From Cercophora sp. LCS_1 (taxonomy: Eukaryota > Ascomycota > Sordariomycetes > Sordariales > Lasiosphaeriaceae), in assembly GCA_036250225.1 (NCBI GenBank), contig JAPZLL010000020.1, forward strand, positions 310,001 through 374,000: DNA of 64,000 nucleotides. The letters run 5' to 3'. Positions 34,401 to 45,181 of the stretch are shown piece by piece. A model generated the notes under the pieces. It searched no databases and was not told the origin of the DNA. It saw nothing but the letters and a program-made list of their open reading frames with translations. A program made the position numbers and the translations under genes. The number at the start of each line of letters is the position of its first letter. Position 1 is the first letter of the stretch.

Positions 34401-35316
34401 GTTGCCTGATACCGGATAGCCGTGTGCCTTGGGAGTCGGTGATTATTGTAGAGAACGTCCAAGAAGGAGCGTAGTAACATCCTTGAAGGGACGTGGGCGA
34501 CAGACTTTTTATCTTGCGCGACCTCTTGGCCGCGAGGCAACAACGAGACGGAACGACGGCTGGGAAGCCGTGCCACGTCGGCGCTGAGAAGCATTTTAGC
34601 CGCGACGACACTGATTTGACGCAGTGCCTGGTATGAGGCGGAATGCCTTACCAATGTCACCTCTGCTTTCCGCCAACACCGTAGGTATTCGGCCCGCGTC
34701 GACCGCTACCAGCTGGTCGGGTCTGATTCTAGCGGGCTTGGCCATCCCATTCGACAGCAGAGTTGCCAACCACATTATGTTGCGTTCTGCCTAAGTCGCC
34801 TTATGCAACGTTGGCAGATTCATGGATTGCCTGGTCATTGTACGGGGATTTTCGTGTCGCAACAGCGCCATTATGTGTTTACCACCCAGCCACGGTAGAA
34901 AATTTACGGCAGCCCAATTGAGGCCTTGAGACCGGCGTTGAGATGTTGCCACTTGGCTAAGAAACCCGCGGGTTCTATCCCAAAGCCTGTCACTTCTTTC
35001 AGTTTGGAAATGAGGAAGTTTTCAAAGCAGCAAGTAATTGTCTTAGGTGCCTTGACTTGGGTGTCTCAGAACCGTAGGTTGCTTGGGAATGAGGCCATTT
35101 AGGCCGCCGCGCTCGTTTCTAGAAGCAACGTTGAAGTATTTGAGCATATCGATTTCTAATTCTATTGTGTTTGGTTAAGGGACCTATGTAACTCAACAAC
35201 TTTGGCATCCTAGAGCGCCATTCAGAAGACCTGCTTTTGACCTGGACCCCTGGCCTAACCTCGGCCATTTTTACTTTCGAGACTGCTCGGGAGACCTGTT
35301 CTATCTGCACAACACG
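34401..35316. other. possible 5' part of the cysteine-rich gene, then intergenic
   Basis: 34401-34611 may hold the missing upstream part of the cysteine-rich protein on the minus strand. 34700-35316 shows nothing supported. Confidence 0.35.
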
Positions 35317-36982
35317 ACGGCCAAGTTTACGGATCTCCCAACGGGGATCATTTTCTTGATCGTCGACTGTCTCCACTCGAGAATTACAGAGCTGCGTCTA
35401 AAAGCACTACTAGGAACTAGTACGGAGGATCCGGCACAGCCTAAAGAGCACATTCCAGATGGTGATCTTGTCTTACAGACGATCACGAGGTTGGCGCAGT
35501 GCAACCGTCATCTGTACCACACGATATTGCCCATCGCATACGCCGTTGACGCCCTCACTACCCCTCCCCCGACCGCTCTGATTCTGGGTGTGGTCACCGA
35601 CAATATCCCCATGATGGCAAAGGCGGTGGCCATGGGAGCCCCAATCAACCACTTTTACTATGGGGAAGAGGATTCACCCACACAGGCTGATAAGTTCGTT
35701 CAGCACCTCGACCATTGCGCAGTGGGCCGACTATTCCAGCTACTTTCCTAGACGGCCAATGCAACATGATATCCACCACCAGTCGTTTGGGACATTGCTT
35801 CACCTTGCGGCCAGAAACAACAACTATCCCGCCGTTGAATGACTGCTTAACCACGGAGCATCCGTTCAGGTCAACGACAAAAACGACGACGCCTTCTGGC
35901 CCCCAGCACTCTATGCCGCATGGGCTGGGAACCTAGACATGTTGGAGCTGTTTATTCGATGGGGGGCCCCCCTACGGTATCACCCACGCCCCTCTCCCGA
36001 CATAGATGTTCTCTGTTCCTTCTCGGCCAACCACATTGCTGTGCGGCAAAGTCACGCTCACGTCTTGGATTGCATTGTCCGTCAATCCGAGCCCCAGGGC
36101 GCCACCTCCATCTGGATGGATCGCTGCCTTCTCGGCTACGCCGCCACTCAACCAGGCGACAGGGGCAGCGCCATCAAGCGCCTCATCGACCTCGGTGCCC
36201 ACTTGACGTTGACGGACCACTCGCCCATCGCCAATGCAGACTTTCCGTGGTCTGAGGAGCCTTGGGACTGCTGCAGCTGCAAAAACCTTTCGAACCATTT
36301 CGCCTACGCCTCATCTCCCTTGGAGATCACTCTCAACAACGGCCGGATGCACAATGCGCGCCACCTTCTTGTGCACGGGGGCTGCGATTCCATACACCCA
36401 AGTACAGCAAGGGGTGTCATTCGCACCGTTTTCAACCCGGACATCACCGACGACCGCGCAACAGAATATATGTACGATAGCCAACCCGACGTACATGTAT
36501 TTGAGGAGGACTCGGCGAGATACAGGAGGGAAATCATTGCGTACCTTTTCAACAATACTCCCGGCCTTTCATTCTCCGACGAGATCGAGGATAGGAAGAC
36601 CACGTTTGAGGTTCTCTTTACGTCACTGCGCGAGTCGTCTGGTATCCCATCGTCAGTCGACACGGGCGGCAGAATGCGAGACGATGACGCAGTCCCTGTG
36701 GTCCAGGATGACGACGCGTACGTTTTGATCAGGAACAAGGAGGTTAATCACATGTTTGATCTTATCTATGACTTTGTCAAAGGTCCTCTCGGTCAAAACA
36801 GCCAGGAGCAGGAGGACAGCGAGGCTCATCCGGGCGGGTGCTATCGGGTGATTGGGATCTTGCAGTTTGCGAGCGATCTCCTGGAGTTGGCAGCTGAGTC
36901 AGGTGTCATTGCCAAAGATGAGGAACTTGCGGCAAGGGACAAGATTCAGCAGGTGAAGGACATTGTGCAAAGGGTATGGTGA
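35317..36982 (+). pseudogene. F-box-like/ankyrin family member C, start lost and nonsense mutation
   Basis: Alignment to A places the first codon at 35317, but it reads ACG rather than ATG (ACGGCCAAG against ATGGCGCGG in A). F-box-like LPTGIIFLIVDCLH and family block ALILGVVTDNIPMMAKAV follow. The frame stops at 35749-35751. In another frame, GTLLHLAARNNNYPAVE is ended by TGA at 35840-35842 exactly where A has TGG (KWLL) and D has TGG (EWLL); the frame then continues to 36982 through WAGNLDMLELFIRWGAPL and the family C terminus LQFASDLLELAAES. Three independent breaks make this a pseudogene. The TGG to TGA change is a G:C to A:T transition, the direction RIP produces. Confidence 0.75.
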
Positions 36983-37195
36983 AATTTAGTAAAGGGGCTG
37001 ATCTGCTCAGCGTGGATTGTGGGGCAGGTGTTGGGCACTCAAACAAACAAGGTGACTGCTGTCAGTGGCATCTTTGTGACTCTATTGTCACCAATTCACA
37101 ATGGCTCAGGACGAGAAGTAGAAAGATTTAAACCCTACACTTCCGTCGACTGAAATGCAGCTAGCACGGCAACTCCGGCTGGTTTAGGAGGCATA

Positions 37196-39058
37196 ATGCC
37201 GTACATCCTTCGTCTTCCGAATGAAATCTTGTCCATGATAGGTGAATCGTTTCTGTATGACATTCTCAGCACCGATGATGATTCTAAGCTGCACAGAGAG
37301 TCGAAGCGTGGCCTGTGGGCGTTGGCAAAGACATCGCAACGCCTATACTACATTTTCTCACTAATGGTCTACCGTTGGGATGCTGCCGAGCGCGTGCCCA
37401 TTGCGTTGGCTTGGGGCGCCTTGACGGGGTCTACATCAATCATGTTTAAAGCGGTCGCAGCTAAGATAGATATCGAGACGGCCTTCGACGTCAAGCATCT
37501 ACGTCAATTCAACTCAACCCACGCCGATCGTAGGGATCTCTGCATCTTCGAAGGCTTTGACACCGAAGACGCGTCCAGTTTACAGCCGCCTGGTACTGGC
37601 CCAAGATATGAGCCACAGGCTGGGGGACGTGACACCTATCGTGTCCCTCGAAAGACTAAACTCGTTGTGACAGCATTACATCTGGCGATAGTGAATAACC
37701 GCGTCAACGCAATGGAATGGCTGCTCGAGCGCGGAGCCAAGAAGAGGCATGTCAAATTCCCTCCGTGGAATCCAATGGGATGCGCAGTCTCGTACGGAAA
37801 TCTCGAGGCAATACAGGCCCTTGTAAAATACGGATCCTCGCTGGAAGCCTGTTACGAGGGATGGAAAAGCGGCCAAATCACCGCCCTTCACATTGCAGTT
37901 GGCCGGGGCCATCTTCACCTCATCGAATTTCTCATGAGTGAGAATAAACTTTCCGGGAAACTTGACATATTGGCGACCAGACGCAGCCCCGGTTCCGGGA
38001 ATTTCGCGATGACGCCGCTTCGCTGGGCTGTCAACGGACGTGATGGAGGTGCAATGATTGCGAAGCTTGCGAAGCACGGTGCTATTAACGTCCTGCAAAG
38101 AGGCGGTGAACTTACACCACCGCCACTCAAAAAGGCCCATTTCGTGGGGTGCCCACTGATCTTCGCGTTTAGTCACGGATGTTTCAAGGATGTCGCTTAC
38201 CTCCTGAAGAGTAGTGCTTGTGGCCAGTTCAGCCACGATGACTTCAAGACCGTCTTTGGGGCTTTGGTTAATACAGAGCGCACCGCAGATTTGCTAGCGC
38301 ATCTCCCGGTAGGAAGAACAGCCCTGAAGACCTTCATGGGGACGGCCCCAACGATTTACCTTCCATTTCGGCAGGAAATAACCGAATACCTCTTTAGTTC
38401 TCGCAAAATCTCCATCAACGATGTCCTTTACCATGGACAAACGCCCCTGATGATGGCTGTGGTGTCGGATCTCTATCGCTCGGCAGCCCTCGTTCAATAC
38501 CTCTACGACGTCCCAGGAATTGACCTGACTTCCCGACCTTCCGGCCTCTCCGGCACTACGGCATTGCACTTGGCGGTCCGTGAGTACATGGAAGTGGTTG
38601 TGGAGAATGGTGGCAAGGCCCACTTCTTCACGCCCTCCGAGGACGTGTCGCGTGAGGTTCTCGACATACTTCGCGTCTTTATGCGTCCCCCGCCTGGCTA
38701 TGATTCCAAGAAGGGAAAAGAGATTCTGATGGTCAAGAATGGAAGAGGCAAAACCATCTTTGACAAGATGCACGAGGAACTCCACAACATCTTATTCCGG
38801 GAACCACCCTACGACAAGACGCCCAAACACGTTCTCTTTTGCCGTGCGAAGATGGTTCTGGACCTAATGTCACTTATTGTCAAAGATGCAAAGGGGCATG
38901 CGTTAAGTCTTGCCGAGGCGCAATCACAAGAGCAGCTGGCGAAGGAGTGGCGCGACAAGTTCCGGGACCGTTACAGCAAATACGCCGAGATACGGGGATG
39001 TGCAAACCCGTTGCTAAAACAAGATGATGTATGGAAGAATGGTGACATCTTCCAGTAG
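37196..39058 (+). CDS. F-box-like/ankyrin-repeat protein, family member D, intact
   Basis: A single intron-free frame of 620 residues from ATG 37196. Residues 1-22 form an F-box-like start (LRLPNEILSMIGESF), followed by AKTSQRLYYIFSLMVY and the family block IALAWGALTGSTSIMFKAV. From about residue 155 ankyrin-type repeats run on: VTALHLAIVNNRVNAMEWLL, NPMGCAVSYGNLEAIQALV, ITALHIAVGRGHLHLIEFL, then less regular ones to about 470 (TTALHLAVREY). The C terminus is helical and charged. Intact coding, lack of introns and clear paralogues on both sides make it the reference copy for the family. Role inferred: substrate-receptor-like adaptor; no direct evidence for SCF binding. Confidence 0.85.
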   Translation: MPYILRLPNEILSMIGESFLYDILSTDDDSKLHRESKRGLWALAKTSQRLYYIFSLMVYRWDAAERVPIALAWGALTGSTSIMFKAVAAKIDIETAFDVKHLRQFNSTHADRRDLCIFEGFDTEDASSLQPPGTGPRYEPQAGGRDTYRVPRKTKLVVTALHLAIVNNRVNAMEWLLERGAKKRHVKFPPWNPMGCAVSYGNLEAIQALVKYGSSLEACYEGWKSGQITALHIAVGRGHLHLIEFLMSENKLSGKLDILATRRSPGSGNFAMTPLRWAVNGRDGGAMIAKLAKHGAINVLQRGGELTPPPLKKAHFVGCPLIFAFSHGCFKDVAYLLKSSACGQFSHDDFKTVFGALVNTERTADLLAHLPVGRTALKTFMGTAPTIYLPFRQEITEYLFSSRKISINDVLYHGQTPLMMAVVSDLYRSAALVQYLYDVPGIDLTSRPSGLSGTTALHLAVREYMEVVVENGGKAHFFTPSEDVSREVLDILRVFMRPPPGYDSKKGKEILMVKNGRGKTIFDKMHEELHNILFREPPYDKTPKHVLFCRAKMVLDLMSLIVKDAKGHALSLAEAQSQEQLAKEWRDKFRDRYSKYAEIRGCANPLLKQDDVWKNGDIFQ

Positions 39059-39212
39059 ACGGATCGGAACCGCTGGCCCGGCTGTGGCCGAGAAAGACCG
39101 GTTGGCGAGATGGATAGGGTAGGTAGGCGAAAATGGCGAGATTCATTCCAAGGAAGTTCGTGTGCACTCGTAAATGTGACTGTGATCCCGACCTCAGGTA
39201 GTATTTCCATCA

Positions 39213-40199
39213 CTATATCACCCACCTCCCCGTCTTCTCCAACCCCTCTACACTCCTCACCATCAATCGAACCAACCACGCATTCGCCAAGTCCCTCGCC
39301 AACCCTGGCGTCATCAAATCCACAAGCCAAATCGCCCAAACCGCCAGCCAATATCCCATCCGCATCCCCCACCCGTTTGGATCCGCCAACCCATACGCCT
39401 CTCTCAAATTGTCGGGCAGCCAATTCGCCACAACCACTCGAACAACAGGCATAACCCACCGCAACCACCACGGCAGCTCCATCCCCCACAACACCACCCT
39501 ACCCATCCTCCTCCCCTCATCTTGAATCTCTATTCCAAACGTCTCCGCTTCTTTCTCAAAATACACCTCCATCTCCTCCAAGCTCTCCGGCCATAACTCC
39601 CACGGCATATCTAAACAAGCCGCAAACCGTCCAAACTCGCTCATCAACCCCTCCATCTCCTGCTTACCCATTCTCCTCCCAAAAGTCCGCTGACACTTGA
39701 TAACAGACATGAACGTGGTAGCAGCCGTCCACTTCTGCGCCTCGGCGTCTCGCGCATCATAGCCCTTCCCTCGCACACGCGCATGCTGCCGCTTCACAGC
39801 GCGGATGATGGTGTCTTGTTGGGATAGTGCACCAGCGCAGATGGCTGTGATGAAGACGATCGTACGCAGGAGGCGAGATATCGGCGCTTTTGCGACGCGC
39901 GAGTGGACGCAGGTGCCGCGGGCAATGGTGGGGTGGGCGATTTGAAGGAGGACGGCCAGAGGGCTGGAGGTCCAGGTCAGGAGGTCGGCGGAGGTTGCGC
40001 GGAGGAGGGCGAATGATTCTGAGGTGGAGTTTGGTGGGGTAAAAATAATTTCGTCGGGGGTTGGGCTTGGATTGGGGTTATCAGCTTTGAAGGATGCTGG
40101 TTGGAGGCTAGGGAGTGCTGGAGGTTGGATCGCAAAGGATGGTGGTGGGGCTTTGGTTTCTGGATGGATGTGTGGGCAGAGAGACATTTTGGCGGCCAT
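39213..40199 (-). CDS. MpaB/DUF2236-type (rubber-oxygenase-like) protein
   Basis: ATG at 40199, stop at 39213: 328 residues, one exon. Proline-rich N terminus; then LLQIAHPTIARGTCVHSR, the HPxVAxGVxxHS-like signature of the ER-bound oxygenase MpaB/latex-clearing protein catalytic domain (PF09995), followed by LLRTIVFITAICAGA and, at about residue 155, FMSVIKCQRTFGRRM. Hydrophobic stretches near residues 240-260 and 285-300 (MGYWLAVWAIWLVDLMTP) suggest membrane association. Members bind a b-type heme and cleave C=C bonds in polyprenyl chains; MpaB does this in mycophenolic acid synthesis. Substrate here unknown. Confidence 0.82.
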   Translation of the reverse strand: MAAKMSLCPHIHPETKAPPPSFAIQPPALPSLQPASFKADNPNPSPTPDEIIFTPPNSTSESFALLRATSADLLTWTSSPLAVLLQIAHPTIARGTCVHSRVAKAPISRLLRTIVFITAICAGALSQQDTIIRAVKRQHARVRGKGYDARDAEAQKWTAATTFMSVIKCQRTFGRRMGKQEMEGLMSEFGRFAACLDMPWELWPESLEEMEVYFEKEAETFGIEIQDEGRRMGRVVLWGMELPWWLRWVMPVVRVVVANWLPDNLREAYGLADPNGWGMRMGYWLAVWAIWLVDLMTPGLARDLANAWLVRLMVRSVEGLEKTGRWVI

Positions 40200-40978
40200 T
40201 GTGACCGAGGGAAATTCGGTTGGAATGGAGACCCATACGGGAGGTTTCACGGGAGCGAGCGCGCCTCATGCCTAGCGCGATGTTGATGCCTGATGGGCCG
40301 TCATGTCTTGTGTGACCAGCGGCTGCCGGTGTATATGGTGCACCCAAACCAAATGCTCTATCATTGGGCTTCAGATCGCATGTGGCGCTCATCAAGGCGG
40401 TCAGCCCACGCGAGCCAATGGCTCCGGGTCGCATGTGCTTTTTCGCCAAGACAGCGGCTGAGATGGGTTGGGGTCGCCTCACCCTAAGATGAACGCATAT
40501 CTCCATCGGGTAACCCGTATGCTTACTTCGTCCTTTTACGGCCTGTTGCTGACCGGGTTATATCAACAGGCCCCATGTTGACAAAAGAGGTTGCAGTCCG
40601 TCTTGAGCCCACTTAAAGCAGCCAAGTGCTTACTCATTCGCCGAGCCTAATTCTGGACCAAGACCATTAGCCCCTGGCTGTAGGTTTGAAAGTAGAGACA
40701 CAACCCATGATTGGGTGGCATGGCCTACAAGCACTGTCGCTATCCACCCTGTTTACCGGGGACCTGGGTCCCTGAATTACATGCTTGGGAAACCAAGTGG
40801 AAACACGCTGGAGTAATGTAACACCAGACGGTCAACAGTTGACAGTAACGGACTAGGCATTGAATCCTTCAACCTTCACAATGCTCAGGCCATATCCACA
40901 CCGTCTGATCTTGAGAGGGCATTAAAAACCCTCGATCCCGCCACACAACTATCAGTCGTTGCATCACCTCGGTTCAGT
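40200..40978. other. intergenic
   Basis: Nothing supported. The ATG at 40881 leads only to a 14-codon frame. Confidence 0.4.
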
Positions 40979-41727
40979 CTGCAGTTCACCATCACCCTCT
41001 TTGCCGTCGCGGCATTCATCTCGTCCACCCTCGCCATCCCCGCGCCTTCAACCCCCAACCCCGATATCGCCCTCCCTCGCTCCGAGTTCCCCGAACCGGC
41101 ATGGATCCTGAGGGAAAACATCCTCGAAGGCGACATCATCCACGGCTTGGACGATGACGCCTCCCTCATCGAACGCGACACGTCGCTCAACCCAGTCGGT
41201 GTGCTGAAGCGGAGCGATTGCAACGGCACTGGGAATTGCTGAAACCTCGACGTGAATGCCTGTCGTGCTGCGATTGCTGTGAGGATAAGCCTTTTTGGTT
41301 GACTAAGCGATGCATGGTGCTAACTTGTCGCAGAGATACGTCGATCTCGACTGGTACTGCGGTTACACGTCGCGTATCAAGTACCAGTGTGAAGGTGACT
41401 GCCCCGGTTGCACAGCCATCTTTACTTGCAGCAACTATGGTGGGTCTTGCTGGAGGGGGTGGTATCTCAAGCAGCTGTTTGGGAAGATTTACAGTGAGGT
41501 TGGGTGAGTTTGCCTTCAATGTGTGTTTGGCCACAGTGCCACTGCTAACACCGAGTTTTGCAAACAGTTGCGGGATTTGTGGATCATATACCTGGTCGGT
41601 ATGTTTTAACAACTGCTCTGACGTATTATTGCCAGTGGCTGACGGATCTATTTAGGAGGGTGCAGCGTCGGGATGCTGGGTTACGGCCAATTATTGCGGC
41701 GCTTGGTCTTGCAACGACAGGGGTTGA
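40979..41727 (+). pseudogene. secreted cysteine-rich protein gene, start codon and one codon mutated, four exons
   Basis: Four exons keep splice order and frame: 40979-41278, 41334-41503, 41568-41598, 41656-41727 (introns 55, 64, 57 nt; branch sites GCTAAC, GCTAAC, CTGACG). Exon 1 begins with a signal-peptide-like stretch (QFTITLFAVAAFISSTLA) preceded by CTG, not ATG; no in-frame ATG lies upstream. A TGA interrupts exon 1 at 41240-41242. The mature part has many cysteines: DCNGTGNC, DWYCGYT, CEGDCPGC, FTCSNYGG, CGICGSYTW, SGCWVTANYCGAWSC. Small secreted cysteine-rich fungal proteins include effectors, antimicrobial and killer-like proteins; I cannot assign the family. The remaining frame and splice sites are intact, so inactivation looks recent. 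Confidence 0.65.
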
Positions 41728-42313
41728 AGTGGAAGTTCTTTTGTCCTTCATCTCCTTGCGTTCCATATCTTCATTTGTTTGTTTGTATACTTGTATAGAA
41801 ATACCGACAGTTCAACGACTTGCCTCGTCACGGAGATGCCGACAGACGGGTGGACGGGTTTGGGATCAAGGTACACCTGGCGCAGTACCTCAAGGCGTTG
41901 AGATGCGGCTGGGTTGGGCTCTGCCTTGGCCGAGATCAATTTATTAAATGATATTTTCCGAGAACTTTGTCGGGGATTGGTATAATTCCCGGTTCAAAGT
42001 TGTTTTTAGAGCGTAGGATTGAACAATCTCTAAGCAAAGGATCCGGGTTCTTTCGCGAATCCCGGTACCCTACAGGATGGCTTCGCCACGCGGGTATTTG
42101 CAGTGTCAGTGAACCGGGAAATATCCACCAACACCGCCACGTCCCTTCAACCACTCGATCGATTGTTCAGGGAGCTGTCGAAATGCTGGATCCATATTGT
42201 ATACGAGGTTAGGCCATCGTCGTGATTCTTTAAAAAGGAGCGGGCAGTCTGTATTCCACCTCGCATCACCCAACCCCATCACACAAACAGTGCGCACTCT
42301 TACAGCCGTCAAC
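41728..42313. other. intergenic
   Basis: Promoter of the I9-domain gene; nothing else supported. Confidence 0.4.
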
Positions 42314-42730
42314 ATGCGTTTCCACCTCCTCGCCCTAGCGGCCATCATCACTTCGGCCCTTGCGTACCACGTCGTCCCCAACAGCTACATCGTCGTCCTC
42401 AAACCCAACATTTCCCAGGCGGATTTCTACCACCATCTGACGTGGGTTTGGGCCATCCATCGACGAAGCCGATCGGAACTCAAAGGCATCCAATTCATAT
42501 TTGAAATCATCAACGGATACTCGGGCGAGTTTGATCAGCAGACGATCGAAGCAATCGAGCAAAATGAGATGGTGGCGTACGTCGAAGCCAACAGGATGAT
42601 TCACCTCGACGACCAAGTAGGTGGAACCCTCGAGCCCATCGGCGAGGATGAGCCTTCTGAGCCTATGTCAACGCCTCGGAAGCCTCGGAGAGCTTCAGGG
42701 CTGGATATACGTCGACGTCGGGTTGCATGA
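42314..42730 (+). CDS. secreted peptidase-inhibitor I9-like protein
   Basis: ATG 42314, 138 residues, single exon. Signal peptide MRFHLLALAAIITSALA, then SYIVVLKPNISQADFYHHL and a region ending NEMVAYVEANRMIHL; this is the propeptide-like I9 (PF05922) fold, which in subtilases acts as an intramolecular chaperone and inhibitor. No protease domain follows; instead there is a 40-residue acidic then basic tail (RKPRRASGLDIRRRR). A free-standing I9 protein is known in fungi as an inhibitor of subtilisin-like proteases; the secreted form would act outside or in the vacuole. Activity is inferred. Confidence 0.72.
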   Translation: MRFHLLALAAIITSALAYHVVPNSYIVVLKPNISQADFYHHLTWVWAIHRRSRSELKGIQFIFEIINGYSGEFDQQTIEAIEQNEMVAYVEANRMIHLDDQVGGTLEPIGEDEPSEPMSTPRKPRRASGLDIRRRRVA

Positions 42731-43416
42731 GCCGACGGAGAAACGGTGGGACGGGTTTCGGCCAGTAACAATTACCTTGCTCCTGCGTTGTGCGTGACGC
42801 CAAGAGGAAGCTAGATCCATCGTCATAGAACCCAGACCAGGGGCCTCGAGGGTGTGGAGTCGAGATCGGAGTTGGTGGCTGTGAGGTTCAGTGGGGAGCG
42901 GGATTGAATCGGCATAGAATCCTGCGAGGCATCACCACCTGCCACACCCCCCCCCCCCCTCAACAGGAAATCGCCCATCTGTATTGTATTCGATATATCG
43001 GATAATCTTAATCAGCAAACCTAGCTATACAAGGCACCTTGTTTGTAGACCAACACAATATTATTCCCTGAACCCCAGCTCAAACACATGGCTCTCCGCC
43101 AAGCCAAAACAGCAACAAAACCCAATGAAAGACCCAAAATCACCGCTGCTAAACGACTCGAGTCTCAACCGGCCTAGGTCGTCAGCCGTCGCACAGAGCT
43201 CAAGATGTTCGATTGGGGGCCTTTAAATTTCCCAAGCTCAACCAACCCATCAACTGCTTTCCTGGCGAAAGAGCGCTCACTTTGCTCGACGTGGTGCCTT
43301 CCCAAATATACGACAAATTTGATGGTGGTAATATACGACAAATTTGATGGTGGTAAACTTCGTGCCACGCTCGAGGAGAGAGGGAGGAAATGGGTTGACT
43401 AACACTTGGCGTTATA
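42731..43416. other. intergenic with a perfect 25-bp tandem duplication
   Basis: Nothing coding is supported. A C-run lies at 42946-42958. If the AAA+ gene below were complete, its N-terminal part with Walker A should be here; no GxxGxGK[ST] coding sequence was found in any plus frame. Confidence 0.45.
43305..43354 (+). repeat. perfect 25-bp tandem duplication
   Basis: Positions 43305-43329 and 43330-43354 are identical (unit begins AATATACGACAAATTTG). Confidence 0.9.
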
Positions 43417-44258
43417 GAGTGCATCGCTGAGTTTACAGGCCGTCCTCTACTGGCCCTAATGTCCGGCGACATTGGCGCTGGGGAGGTGTCTATGGAGAAA
43501 AAGCTGCGCTACTGGCTACGCCTTGCTCACAGATGGGGCGCTGTGATGCTTATCGGCGAAGCAGACGTCTTCCTCAAAAAGCGCCAAGACTCTGATCTCA
43601 AACGAAACAGTCTTGTTTCAGGTAAACACACACTCACCCCCTTGAGAGAAACCCACTTACCAATCTAAAAACTATCACAGTGTTTCTTCGCGAGATCGAT
43701 TACTACCAAGGTATCTCGTTCCTCAACAGCAACCGAGTGGGCAAGTCTGACGACGCCATCGTCTCCCGTATCCACGTGGTGATCCACTATAAGGGCCTTG
43801 CTTGATCACGACTACCGGGAAAGAATCTTGAACCAGTTCTTCGATAAACTGGAGAGTGAGCGTGGCGACACCATGAAGATTGAGAAGTCGGCGAGGCGCT
43901 ATGTGCTGGAGAACAAGAGGGTGGTGGACATGGAATGGAATGGACGGGAAATTCGAAACGGTAGGATCGACTCTCTGTGAGTTATTTGACCTGCAGCTGA
44001 CTCTTACTAGCCTTCCAAACCGCTGTTGCCCTGGCCGAGTACCGCTTCATTACCAAACCAGAGGAGAAAGCAGAGGGGGAAATGGCGGTTTTGAAGGAGG
44101 AAGATTTCAAGCAGATCTGCGACATGACTATCAACTTCAAGGAGTACCTTAAGGAGGTGAGTGAACGACGGCGAGGACGAGGACTCGAGAGCTCGCATGG
44201 ACAGAGCCCGGGTGGACAACTGGCCATTGTTGGCGGGGGGAATGGGGCTGCATTGTAG
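43417..44258 (+). pseudogene. AAA+ ATPase relic without Walker A, with altered Walker B
   Basis: Three plus-strand exons (43417-43621, 43681-43960, 44011-44258) with intact splice sites read like the second half of the fungal AAA+ ATPase (DUF7025-associated) family: ECIAEFTGRPLLALMSGDIG, then the Walker B region AVMLIGEADVFL, sensor-type SNRVGKSDDAIVSRIH, and FKQICDMTINFKEYLKE. Defects: the N-terminal half including Walker A is missing; Walker B has Gly where the family has Asp (LIDEAD expected); an extra base near 43795 throws the frame (stop TGA at 43802), after which LDHDYRERILNQFFDKL continues in another frame. This is a truncated pseudogene. Confidence 0.75.
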
Positions 44259-45181
44259 GCTGCCAGGGATTTATGATAATGACATGATCTCTTCCGTTCG
44301 ACTACCCACCTTATGAATCACACCAAAATATGGGTTGTTGTTTGAATCATCGCTCCAAAGCCTACCTCATGTTGAAAGAAACCAAACATGCTCGCTTTTA
44401 TGCCAACCTAAAATACCAACACCCAGCACGACAACATAAGAGGGATGTTATGTCCAAAAAGTTTCACTCATCTTCATTTGCTTTGGACGCTGGCCCACCA
44501 GTTTGTCGGACCTGGAGGAACCCGCCGCAGGACCCAAATCGTCCAATTGAAACCGGTGTAAATAATGGCAACATTGAAATCAACACTTTATGCATGGATC
44601 TTTCCGGATAAAGTACCCAGTCTTGTGCCGAAGTTTTGTGCAACCTTAGCGGGTACCGTGTCCAGTCCCAGCCGTCCCTCTCACAAGTGGCACCAAAGAC
44701 CGAGCATCGGATGGCTAACGCGCTGCGGCTCGGATCAATGACCGAGCGGCCTGATCCGACGTGATTCTGGATCGATCGGGGTATTAATTGGGGTTATTCA
44801 CGGCACCTGTTTTGTGGCACCCTGAGCACACCAAATCCCCACCGGTCGACAGGTTCCCCTCCTCCGGCCAGGTTGTGTAACGCGGCCTCCGGATTCTCCT
44901 TGGGTCGGCAACTTTGCAGACCACAGGCTATTCAGAACCGTGATCCTATCTCTACTCTTTCAATATTGTATGTTCTGCCATTGGTCATGGCATCAAATAC
45001 CCGGTGCAATCATCTCCCACTTGTCGCACAGCTCGGACTCGAAGGATTTGGAGTCATGGCATGTGCATATAGCAGTCACTATTGAGGGAGGAGGCTCCCC
45101 GGGATACAAGTATCTGCCATGTCTGGAAATCTTTCCCTTCTGCTGACTTGCAGAGGATCGCATTTCCCGACGTAGCCCACC
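44259..45181. other. intergenic
   Basis: 900 bp; nothing supported beyond promoter sequence of the next gene. Confidence 0.4.
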
